Positions 1-6,075 of a stretch of 8,490 nucleotides of DNA are shown here, piece after piece. Position 1 is the stretch's first letter. Each line of letters begins with the position of its first letter. This stretch comes from Pseudomonadota bacterium (GTDB lineage: Bacteria > Pseudomonadota > Gammaproteobacteria > Pseudomonadales > Halieaceae), in NCBI GenBank assembly GCA_030591305.1, contig JAUVBI010000130.1, forward strand, positions 1-8,490, written 5' to 3'. A program made the translations under genes and the position numbers. The notes below the pieces were generated by a model. The model worked only from the letters and a program-made list of their open reading frames with translations. It was not told the DNA's origin and searched no databases.

Positions 1-238
1 ACAGGCTTCTACTGTCACCGCTATTCCTGCTCGCCTCTTCGGGTAGGCGCTGCAGGTTGGGGAAGAGTAGTTCGGGTTTGTCCTTGAGCGCTGCCGCTAC
101 AGCCATACTGGTGGCCTGCAGTGATTGTTCCTGCCCCTGCCTCAACGCTCCTTCCATCTCCCTGACAAATTGACAGCCGGCCCAGGGCAGGGTGAGCAGG
201 AGCAAGCTGGCAACCAGCAGTTGTCGGCGCAGGTTCAC
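1..238 (-). CDS. pdsS: Sensor histidine kinase of the proteobacterial dedicated sortase system (N-terminal fragment)
   Basis: Reading leftward from a GTG at 238-236, an open frame of 79 codons runs off the left edge. The peptide begins (M)NLRRQLLVASLLLLTLPWAGC: two arginines, then a hydrophobic stretch of about 15 residues, i.e. a membrane-spanning start. A polar, helical periplasmic-looking segment follows (REMEGALRQGQEQ and onward). The start lies one base after the TAA of the upstream response regulator, with a purine-rich GGGAAAG inside that gene's end as a plausible ribosome site, so the two are probably translationally coupled. An RR-HK pair beside a Gram-negative sortase matches the family called proteobacterial dedicated sortase system histidine kinase, and the N-terminus resembles my recollection of that family. 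The kinase core (H box, ATPase) lies outside the window, so the kinase assignment rests on position and N-terminal resemblance. Its role would be to sense an envelope signal and phosphorylate the regulator at 240-932. Confidence 0.75.
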   Translation of the reverse strand, partial: MNLRRQLLVASLLLLTLPWAGCQFVREMEGALRQGQEQSLQATSMAVAAALKDKPELLFPNLQRLPEEASRNSGDSRSL

Positions 239-239
239 G

Positions 240-932
240 TTACTTTCCCGACCAGCGATAGCCGATGCCGTAGGCCGTTTCTATGGTCTCAAAACCGGCG
301 TCTATCAGTTGAAACTTACGCCGTATCCGCTTGATATGAGAGGTGATGGTGTTGTCGTCCAATACAACATTGGCGCTGTCCATCAATTGCTGCCGGTTTT
401 TAACGTGGCCGGGATGTTGCGCCAGTGCGTGAACAATCCAGAATTCTGTAACCGTGAGGTCCAGGGCAATGTCCTGCCAGTTGGCTGTCATGCGCTCTAA
501 ATTAAGTACTAATTGATCCTGCTCTATTATGTGGTCCTGCTGCACCGGCACGCGCAGGGCCTTCACCCGCCTGAACAGGGCGACGATTCTGGCCAGTAGC
601 TGAGCCTGTGAAATATCCTTGGTCAGGTAGTCGTCGGCGCCCAGGCGCAAGCCCGATATCACATCCAGCTCTGAATCCCGCGCGGTGAGAAAAATGATGG
701 GCAATTCCGGACAGCGGCTGCGCAACTCTCGGCACAGATCAAAACCGCCTTCCACATCATCACCCAGGCCCACATCGATGATGGCCAGATCGGGCAGGCG
801 ATTGGCAAAAGCCGCCGTCGCCTTTTCTCGGTCGCTGTAGATAGATACCTGAAACCCCTGCCGCTGCAGTGCGTCGCGATAATTGGCGGCAATGGCGGCT
901 TCGTCTTCAACAATGGCAATGTAATGCGGCAT
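240..932 (-). CDS. pdsR: OmpR/PhoB-family response regulator of the dedicated sortase system
   Basis: This 230-residue protein has the standard two-domain layout. The receiver domain (about residues 3-120) has acidic pocket E9-D10, phospho-acceptor D53 (in AIIDVGLGDD), switch T83 (in FLTARD) and invariant K105 (in DYLTKD). A winged-helix DNA-binding domain follows (about 135-228) with the family's LTVTEFWIVHAL segment, the recognition-helix region NTITSHIKRIRRKF and the C-terminal wing AYGIGYRW. It would bind DNA when phosphorylated, most likely in the adjacent spacer. The ATG at 932-930 is chosen because the peptide starts directly with the receiver beta strand (HYIAIVEDE). The GGGG next to it is too close to be ideal, and a GAAAG about 9 bases upstream is the better ribosome site. 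It is transcribed away from the sortase target and is followed after one base by the histidine kinase. Family membership is firm; assignment to the sortase-dedicated subfamily rests on the neighbours. Confidence 0.9.
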   Translation of the reverse strand: MPHYIAIVEDEAAIAANYRDALQRQGFQVSIYSDREKATAAFANRLPDLAIIDVGLGDDVEGGFDLCRELRSRCPELPIIFLTARDSELDVISGLRLGADDYLTKDISQAQLLARIVALFRRVKALRVPVQQDHIIEQDQLVLNLERMTANWQDIALDLTVTEFWIVHALAQHPGHVKNRQQLMDSANVVLDDNTITSHIKRIRRKFQLIDAGFETIETAYGIGYRWSGK

Positions 933-959
933 ATCCCCATACTTTCAAAATCCAGGGCG

Positions 960-974
960 TTGTACAAGCGCTTG
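960..974. promoter_or_regulatory. Overlapping palindromes, possible operator
   Basis: TTGTACAA (960-967) and CAAGCGCTTG (965-974) are both perfect inverted repeats and share CAA. They lie 28-42 bp upstream of the pdsR ATG on the minus strand, a typical promoter position. A symmetric site suits a dimeric regulator, but OmpR-family proteins usually bind direct repeats, so the binder is unknown. Confidence 0.3.
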
Positions 975-1056
975 CCATAATTCATCATTTTTCCCCAGCA
1001 CTTTGCCACACTGTGTCCGCTCCTGGTCATATCAAGGCGTTTTAATAGCTGCCGGT

Positions 1057-1079
1057 ACAAATCAGCTTTCACAAATCAG
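1057..1079 (+). repeat. Tandem 9-bp direct repeat in the target-gene leader
   Basis: ACAAATCAG occurs at 1057-1065 and again at 1071-1079, with a 5-bp spacer (14-bp period). The second copy runs into the Shine-Dalgarno sequence AGGGG (1078-1082), which sits 6 bases before the ATG at 1089. The repeat may be an operator half-site pair or a leader-RNA element, or may be chance. Confidence 0.4.
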
Positions 1080-1088
1080 GGGCAAACA

Positions 1089-3230
1089 ATGAACACCCAT
1101 CTCCGTTCTTTCAGAAAAACCAATAACCAACTCGCTGTCGGACGTCGATACTGGCTTTTGTTTCGCGTATTACCGGCGATCATTATCGCCTCTATGGCGA
1201 CCTTGTTATTAACCGTCAGCCCGGCCCGGTCGGAGACTCTAAATCCCGATGGGGTTGAGGCGGGGCAAATGTTGTTTAGGGCGCTCGATGGAGGTGAATA
1301 CAGCCCCGCCCTTATTCAAGCGGGTAGGGTGCATTTTGATATCAGCGGCATGATAGCGACCGTCTCCCTGGAGCAAACCTTTCGCAATACCAGCGACCAA
1401 TGGGTGGAGGGGGTGTATGCCTTTCCCCTGCCAGAGTTGGCGGCGGTGCGTCATATGGAAATGCTCATAGGTGATCGACGCATTGTAGGAAAAATTAAAG
1501 AGAAATCTGTTGCCAAAAAAATCTATAGGGCGGCAAAACAGGCGGGCAAAAAGGCCGCTCTGGTGGAGCAACAGCGGCCGAATCTCTTTACCAATCGCGT
1601 GGCAAATATCGGCCCCGGTGAAGAGATTACCGTTCGCCTGGAGTATGTGCAGTCGCTGGACTATGTCAGGGGAGAGTTTTCGCTACGCTTTCCCATGACG
1701 ATTACACCCCGGTATCGACCCGCAGCCCAATTTCCAGGACCCGATGCGGAGTCCGGTGATGAGGTAATGACAGTAGACACCGATCTCGGATGGGTAATGT
1801 CCCCGGGCATGGGGCATCGGGGCTCCGGTCTCAATCGTATAAAACTGACCGCACGTCTGGATATGGGCATGCCCCTTGCGCAGATCGAGTCCGATTATCA
1901 TGAGATTGTGCTCAAACGTAACAACGGGCTGTATGAGATAGGGCTCGCGTCGGGGTTTAGTGAGATGGACAGGGATTTCGTCCTGAACTGGACGCCGGTT
2001 ACGGGTAGCGCACCCAGGGCGGCCGTATTTACCGAGAATATAGGTGAGGAGTATTACGGCCTGTTAATGCTCGTTCCACCCGCTCTGGCCACTGCTTCGA
2101 ATGAGGCTGTACTGGCCAGGGAAATGATATTCGTCATTGATACCTCTGGCTCCATGGGTGGTGTGTCTATCATCCAGGCGCGCGAGAGCTTGACCATGGC
2201 CCTGGCTCAGCTGCGTCCGCAGGATCGTTTTAATATTATCGAGTTCAACTCAAACTACCAGATGCTGTTCAGGGACTCTGTGCCTGCTTCGCGCCACTAT
2301 CTACAGAAGGCGGGGGAGTTTGTGCGTCTGCTTAGCGCCAGTGGCGGCACAGAAATGCTGCCAGCCCTGCGTGCTGCCCTGATGGTACCGGTAGAGTCCG
2401 TGGTCGAGCCGGAAAACTCCAGCCTGCGGCAGGTCATTTTTATTACCGATGGTGCCATTGCCAATGAAGCCGAGTTATTCGAGGAAATTGTAAAAGTCCT
2501 GGGCAACAGCCGTTTGTTCACCGTGGGCATCGGCTCTGCACCCAATTCCTGGTTTATGCGAAAAGCGGCACAGTTCGGGCGTGGCACACACACTCATATC
2601 GGCGATACCGGTGAAGTTGCCGAGAAAATGCAACGCTTGTTTGTACAGATTTCCACGCCACTGTCGAGCGATATTGATGTCACCTGGCCCGGCAAAGTAG
2701 AGGCGTATCCAGCGCGAGTTCCCGATTTGTATGCGGGTAAGCCGGTGATGGTGGCCTTCAAGTTTAATAAAAAACAACTGGCGGGAGAGCTTGTTGTATC
2801 GGGTGAGTTGGCAGAGAAACCCTGGTCGCGGCGGCTGCAACTGCGTGGTTCGAATAATCCGGGTGTGGCCAGTATCTGGGCGCGAGAAAAAATAGCGGCC
2901 CTGCTCGACCAAAAGGTACAGGGCAGAAGTGAGGAGGCTGCTCGTAAGGACGTTCTGGACGTAGCCTTGACGCACAGCCTGATGAGCCCCTACACCAGTT
3001 TCGTGGCTGTGGAGGAGCATATTTCTCGCCCTGGTAAATCCTCCTTGAAAAAATCCGCAGTTCCCAATACGCAGCCAAAGGGGCAAATGCCGCAGGTCGT
3101 ATCCTATCCCGCAACGGCGACCACTGGCCCAGCAAACCTATTCCTGGGAAGCCTGTTTGCCTTCCTGGTGATGATCACTTATGTCATGCGCCAGCCGGAG
3201 GCGGACAGTGATGAATCCAATCAGGATTAA
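1089..3230 (+). CDS. Marine proteobacterial sortase target protein (VIT + VWA domains, C-terminal sorting signal)
   Basis: This 713-residue exported protein is the probable sole substrate of the adjacent sortase. A basic N-terminus and hydrophobic helix (about 22-43) form a long signal peptide, with cleavage likely near residues 46-50. A vault/inter-alpha-trypsin (VIT) domain spans about 58-200 (VYAFPLPELAAV, EKSVAKKIYRAAKQAGKKAAL, RPNLFTNRVANIGPGEEI). A von Willebrand A domain spans about 345-525 with a complete metal-ion (MIDAS) site: D351-x-S353-x-S355, T421 and D454. The conserved-looking segment THSLMSPYTSFVAVE lies at 628-642. The C-terminus has a sorting signal: Y673-P-A-T-A-T678, a hydrophobic helix about 684-700, then R701 and an acidic tail. 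The start is supported by AGGGG 6 bases upstream. The domain order and sortase neighbour match the family called marine proteobacterial sortase target protein. The VWA domain suggests metal-dependent binding to a protein or surface; the actual ligand is unknown. The leucine usual in LPxTG is replaced by tyrosine. Confidence 0.93.
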   Translation: MNTHLRSFRKTNNQLAVGRRYWLLFRVLPAIIIASMATLLLTVSPARSETLNPDGVEAGQMLFRALDGGEYSPALIQAGRVHFDISGMIATVSLEQTFRNTSDQWVEGVYAFPLPELAAVRHMEMLIGDRRIVGKIKEKSVAKKIYRAAKQAGKKAALVEQQRPNLFTNRVANIGPGEEITVRLEYVQSLDYVRGEFSLRFPMTITPRYRPAAQFPGPDAESGDEVMTVDTDLGWVMSPGMGHRGSGLNRIKLTARLDMGMPLAQIESDYHEIVLKRNNGLYEIGLASGFSEMDRDFVLNWTPVTGSAPRAAVFTENIGEEYYGLLMLVPPALATASNEAVLAREMIFVIDTSGSMGGVSIIQARESLTMALAQLRPQDRFNIIEFNSNYQMLFRDSVPASRHYLQKAGEFVRLLSASGGTEMLPALRAALMVPVESVVEPENSSLRQVIFITDGAIANEAELFEEIVKVLGNSRLFTVGIGSAPNSWFMRKAAQFGRGTHTHIGDTGEVAEKMQRLFVQISTPLSSDIDVTWPGKVEAYPARVPDLYAGKPVMVAFKFNKKQLAGELVVSGELAEKPWSRRLQLRGSNNPGVASIWAREKIAALLDQKVQGRSEEAARKDVLDVALTHSLMSPYTSFVAVEEHISRPGKSSLKKSAVPNTQPKGQMPQVVSYPATATTGPANLFLGSLFAFLVMITYVMRQPEADSDESNQD
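3105..3230 (+). other. C-terminal sorting signal region of the target protein
   Basis: This stretch encodes residues 673-713: the pentapeptide-like motif YPATA(T), a short TGPAN linker, a hydrophobic helix of about 17 residues (LFLGSLFAFLVMITYVM) and a 13-residue tail with one arginine and five acidic residues. The layout (motif, helix, tail) is that of a sortase substrate. The motif residue is Y instead of L, A stands in place of G, and the tail is acidic rather than basic. Confidence 0.7.
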
Positions 3231-3807
3231 CATCAAGCGCGATGCACTTATTTTTCTGCTGCTCATGGTGGCACTACAGCAACTGGGATCCGCCGGATGG
3301 ATTAAAGCCAAGGCCCACCTGGCGCAGCACTTGATAGGCAGTGCCTGGGAGAAAACCATTGTCGCGGATGGTGCGGTTGAAAAACCCTGGCCCTGGGCCG
3401 ACACCTGGCCTGTGGCACGACTGGAGGTGCCCCGGCACCAGGTGGATTTATATGTACTGGCGGGCGCAACGGGTAATTCTCTGGCCTTTGGCCCCGGTTA
3501 CGAAACCGCGTCGGCTAAACCGGGGCAGGCGGGTGTCACTGTTATAGGCGGTCACCGCGACACCCATTTTGAATTTCTTAAAAATATTAAGGCCAATACC
3601 TTACTCAGTCTGCAATTATCCACTGGTGAGCGCAAGGTCTACCAGGTGAGGGGCGCTCGTATCGTCGACACAGAAGTTGAGCCCTTCCTGTCTACCTATA
3701 CCGATAGAAATGAGTTGGTACTGGTGACCTGCTATCCCTTTGATGCGCTGGTGCCCGGTGGCCCCCTGCGCTATGTCGTCACTGCCAGGCCGTCGTTCAG
3801 CCTGTGA
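3211..3807 (+). CDS. Class GN sortase (transpeptidase dedicated to the adjacent target)
   Basis: This 198-residue membrane-anchored cysteine transpeptidase would cut its substrate at the sorting motif and transfer it to an acceptor that is not established for Gram-negatives. One N-terminal membrane helix (about 9-26) is followed by the AGWIKAKAHLAQ segment typical of the GN class. The catalytic triad is visible: H115 (VIGGHRDTHF), C174 (LVLVTCYPF) and R187 (GGPLRYVVTARP). The ATG at 3211 is preferred because GGAGG lies at 3197-3201 with 9 bases spacing and the peptide then begins just before the anchor helix. An in-frame ATG at 3181 would add ten residues but lies deeper in the upstream gene without a good ribosome site. 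The gene overlaps the end of the target gene by 20 bases, indicating one operon and coupled translation. It ends 9 bp from the convergent dehydrogenase, with no terminator visible. Confidence 0.93.
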   Translation: MNPIRINIKRDALIFLLLMVALQQLGSAGWIKAKAHLAQHLIGSAWEKTIVADGAVEKPWPWADTWPVARLEVPRHQVDLYVLAGATGNSLAFGPGYETASAKPGQAGVTVIGGHRDTHFEFLKNIKANTLLSLQLSTGERKVYQVRGARIVDTEVEPFLSTYTDRNELVLVTCYPFDALVPGGPLRYVVTARPSFSL

Positions 3808-3816
3808 GTGCTTTGG

Positions 3817-4842
3817 TCAGATTAAGGGGTGTGGAAGGTAGTCTTTGGTCAGCTGTTCCGAAACCTGCCACAATTTCTTGGCCATAGCGTCATCGCGTAA
3901 ATACACTGAGTCGTCCGGGTCGTTGGCTACATTGCAGTCGGAATAGTAGTAGCCGCTGGCACCCGCGATATCGGGACTGGTTGCCACGTAGCAGGTGGTA
4001 GCTGCCCCCTGAGGGATATCCTTCATAAACATCCAGCCCAGATACTTCGCCGCCAATTGCTGCCACATAGGAAGATTCTTGGCCAGGTTGGTTTTGATAA
4101 CGCCCGGGTGCAGACTATTGGAAATGGCGTTACTTTGTGCAATGCGTCCCGCCAGTTCGCGTGCACAGAGGGCATTGGCGAGTTTGGATACACCGTAAGC
4201 ATTCCAGGGCTCGTAGTGCTGGCTACCATCGAGGTTGTCGAATTCAATGCCATTTTCAGCGCGTCGGTGAGCACGGGAACTGAGTAGGGTAAGGCGTCCC
4301 TCCGGGGCGGCAAGCACTGTGTCCAACAGTTGATTGATAAGAATAAAATGCCCCAGATGGTTAACGGCAAATTGTTTTTCCACGCCGTTCGACAGTTCAA
4401 GTTCGGGCAGCGCCATGATGCCGGCGTTACATATCAAGCCATCCAGTGGTGTGTTCATAGCGCGAATCGTATCGGCACACTGCACTACAGAATCCCACTG
4501 GGCCAGATCGAGAAAGACTGGTGTGGTCTCCCCACCGACGCTGGCGCAAGCCTTGTCCGCCTTGGCTTGTGTTCGGGCGATGCCGATAACGTGGGCGCCG
4601 CGCATGGCCAGTACGCGCATGGTTTCAAGCCCCAACCCTGAGTTGGCGCCGGTAATAGCGATGGTCTGGCCGCGAAGGTCTATGCCTTCGGTCACTTCCT
4701 CGGCGGTAGAATTATCATCAAAGGGGCTGCGGGGCGGTGCTTTGCCGATAAGTTCAGCGAGTACACTTCGGGGTATGGCGGCAATGACGCTTAGTATTGC
4801 CGCCCGCTGTAGTAGCTGACGTCGATTGAGTTTGATATTCAT
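3817..4842 (-). CDS. Short-chain dehydrogenase/reductase with twin-arginine-like signal peptide
   Basis: This 341-residue SDR resembles the retinol dehydrogenase/WW-domain oxidoreductase branch. The N-terminus has NRRQLLQ (residues 6-12), a hydrophobic stretch (14-23) and a cleavage-like VLA (27-29), resembling a Tat signal, although the residue before RR is N rather than S/T. A linker leads to the Rossmann domain from about 55: nucleotide-binding T64-GANSGLG-71, NAG at 139-141, N161, active-site serine in LLSSRAH (S188/S189) and catalytic Y216-GVS-K220. HPGVIKTNL follows at 245-253. R90 after the second beta strand (GIARTQ) hints at NADP preference. The substrate cannot be told. The start is supported by GGAG (4853-4850) 7 bases upstream. 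It is divergent from another exported SDR and convergent with the sortase gene. The SDR call is firm; periplasmic location is inferred. Confidence 0.9.
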   Translation of the reverse strand: MNIKLNRRQLLQRAAILSVIAAIPRSVLAELIGKAPPRSPFDDNSTAEEVTEGIDLRGQTIAITGANSGLGLETMRVLAMRGAHVIGIARTQAKADKACASVGGETTPVFLDLAQWDSVVQCADTIRAMNTPLDGLICNAGIMALPELELSNGVEKQFAVNHLGHFILINQLLDTVLAAPEGRLTLLSSRAHRRAENGIEFDNLDGSQHYEPWNAYGVSKLANALCARELAGRIAQSNAISNSLHPGVIKTNLAKNLPMWQQLAAKYLGWMFMKDIPQGAATTCYVATSPDIAGASGYYYSDCNVANDPDDSVYLRDDAMAKKLWQVSEQLTKDYLPHPLI

Positions 4843-4938
4843 GGCTTTACTCCGTTGCAGGGAAGGGCAGGCACTTATTATTTCATGGCCTATACTAAAG
4901 CAATAACAACAAAGTCATAACAGTTAAAAGGTGAAAAT
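4843..4938. promoter_or_regulatory. Divergent promoter region between the two SDR genes
   Basis: This 96-bp AT-rich spacer lies between divergent starts. A TATACT at 4891-4896 is a fair plus-strand -10, but no good -35 lies 16-18 bases upstream. Minus-strand boxes are equally weak. Each gene has its own ribosome site: GGAG for the minus-strand SDR and AAGGTG (4928-4933) for the plus-strand SDR. The two genes probably share a regulatory region. Confidence 0.4.
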
Positions 4939-5907
4939 ATGAAAGTGCTGCATGTTCAGTTCAAGGGTTTTATGTCGATTATATTATGCCTGGTTATCGG
5001 TGGCGGCGGTTTAGTTGCAACCGCTGCACCAGGCAAAGCATCGCTCGCGGTACTTGTTACCGGGGCAAGCTCGGGGATTGGCTTGCGCATCGCAGAACTG
5101 CTTTCTTCCAAAGGTTACTTTGTCTACGCTGGCGCACGTAAGCAAAAAGACCTGGATGCGCTTAATGCGATGAAAAATGTTGAGGCCGTACGCCTGGATG
5201 TAACAGTGCAAGATGATATCGATAAAGCGGTAAAGCAGATTAACAAGGCAGGACGGGGTCTGCACGGTGTTGTTAACAATGCGGGAGTTGGTGTGTTGGG
5301 TTCTTTGGTAGAGTTGGATGAGAAAGACCTGGATTTTCAATTCGATGTCAATGTCTACGGCCCCTACCGAATCACCAAGGCCTTTTTTCCTCTGCTGAGT
5401 GAGAGCAAGGGGAGAGTCGTTAATATCAGTTCTATTTCCGGTATTTTGTCCAGCCCCCTGTTTGGGCCTTACAGTATGAGCAAGCATGCCCTGGAAGCCT
5501 ACACGGACGCATTGGCGGGAGAATTGATGAGTTCTGGTGTTCGAGTTTCGGCAATTGAACCGGGAAACTATACGTCGAAAATTGGAGAAAGCGCCAAAAA
5601 ACGTGCCGCAGATCTGGGGCGATCACCCAGCGGGTCCATGCATGAAAAAGAATTGACTGAAATAATGTCACAGATAGCAGATCGGGATGAAATGGCAGAT
5701 CCAATTGCTGTAGCCCGGGCGGTAGAGCATGCTCTGTTTAGTGACACACCCAAAGCGAGATACCTGGTGGTTCCCAATCAGGGTGAAGCGGCCTGGACCA
5801 TAGGGAAGGCTATGCAGGAGATGGTGCAACTCAACCAGGATCACCCCTATAGCTACGACAGGGATGCCCTGGTGAAAATGCTGGACCAGGCCCTACAGGA
5901 TTTATAG
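4939..5907 (+). CDS. Short-chain dehydrogenase/reductase with N-terminal signal or anchor
   Basis: This 322-residue classical-type SDR carries an extra N-terminal hydrophobic segment (about 11-28) preceded by K2 and K9 and ending in a signal-peptidase-like ATA|AP (27-31). The Rossmann domain follows almost at once: T41-GASSGIG-48, R67 after the second strand (AGARKQ, suggesting NADP), D87-V, NNAG (113-116), N138, S165 in VNISS, catalytic Y178-SMS-K182, and E207-P-G-N-Y at the end of the sheet. The length after the signal and the EPGNYTSKI segment recall 17-beta-hydroxysteroid/retinol dehydrogenase-like SDRs. The substrate is unknown. By the positive-inside rule the catalytic domain would face the periplasm. 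It could instead be a membrane-anchored cytoplasmic enzyme. The start follows AAGGTG with 5 bases spacing. It is divergent from the SDR at 3817-4842 but belongs to a different SDR branch, so recent duplication is unlikely. Confidence 0.9.
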   Translation: MKVLHVQFKGFMSIILCLVIGGGGLVATAAPGKASLAVLVTGASSGIGLRIAELLSSKGYFVYAGARKQKDLDALNAMKNVEAVRLDVTVQDDIDKAVKQINKAGRGLHGVVNNAGVGVLGSLVELDEKDLDFQFDVNVYGPYRITKAFFPLLSESKGRVVNISSISGILSSPLFGPYSMSKHALEAYTDALAGELMSSGVRVSAIEPGNYTSKIGESAKKRAADLGRSPSGSMHEKELTEIMSQIADRDEMADPIAVARAVEHALFSDTPKARYLVVPNQGEAAWTIGKAMQEMVQLNQDHPYSYDRDALVKMLDQALQDL

Positions 5908-5949
5908 GCGGGGCGCACGATTGCTATATCGGATGCATAATATTTACAG

Positions 5950-5978
5950 GGTTTTCCCAGGCTCTAATGTGCTAGAAT
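5950..5978 (+). promoter_or_regulatory. thrS promoter with extended -10
   Basis: TGC-TAGAAT at 5970-5978 is an extended -10 element (TGn plus five of six consensus bases). The -35 region at 5950-5958 (GGTTTTCCC) is weak, as is common when the extended -10 is present. Transcription would start near 5985, giving a leader of about 90 bases before the thrS ATG, long enough for the leader structures described separately. Confidence 0.55.
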
Positions 5979-5988
5979 GCGCCGCTCT

Positions 5989-6055
5989 TCAGCACCCTGT
6001 CTCTGTATAAAACCTTTGATGAAAGCTGACTCACGTGGCCTTTAGTAGGGGCCAC
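5989..6055 (+). promoter_or_regulatory. thrS leader operator, tRNA-Thr-mimic hairpin
   Basis: Stem GTGGCC (6035-6040) pairs with GGCCAC (6050-6055), plus a U-G pair (6041/6049), leaving a 7-base loop UUAGUAG (6042-6048). Laid over a tRNA anticodon loop this gives U33, G35, U36 and A37, and G35-U36 are the bases that identify threonine anticodons (NGU). The hairpin sits directly before the Shine-Dalgarno AAAGGA (6064-6069), where E. coli thrS has operator domain 2. A weaker outer stem TCAGC/GCTGA (5989-5993/6025-6029) could be the upstream second arm. ThrRS binding here would block ribosome entry. Translational autoregulation of thrS is known in E. coli; its presence here is inferred from structure. 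Confidence 0.55.
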
Positions 6056-6075
6056 CACTGGCGAAAGGAAAGCTC

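Larger units (their letters stand above)
933..1088. promoter_or_regulatory. Divergent promoter/operator region between pdsR and the sortase target gene
   Basis: This 156-bp non-coding spacer lies between two divergent starts and must hold both promoters. Visible structure includes overlapping palindromes TTGTACAA (960-967) and CAAGCGCTTG (965-974), a TTGCCA hexamer at 972-977 and again at 1003-1008, and a 9-base direct repeat at 1057-1065 and 1071-1079. Candidate -10 boxes for the plus strand are CATAAT (976-981) and TTTAAT (1041-1046), neither with a convincing -35 at normal spacing. That would suit activator-dependent transcription by an OmpR-type regulator. The exact promoters cannot be fixed from the sequence. 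Confidence 0.5.

Noticed and set aside
659..1072. 137-codon minus-strand frame spanning the divergent spacer and part of pdsR
   Set aside because: It is out of frame with the clear receiver domain it overlaps and shows no family features.
2475..3086. 203-codon minus-strand open frame under the sortase target gene
   Set aside because: It is antisense to the VWA and C-terminal regions, without a recognisable motif, and is low-complexity in character; a shadow frame.
3181..3210. Longer sortase start at the ATG at 3181
   Set aside because: It would add ten polar residues (MSCASRRRTV) before the membrane anchor and lacks a good ribosome site, whereas ATG 3211 has GGAGG at 9 bases.
3811..3852. 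CTTTGGTCAG repeated at 3811-3820 and 3843-3852
   Set aside because: A 10-bp repeat across the end of the SDR gene with no associated element or flanking structure; probably chance.
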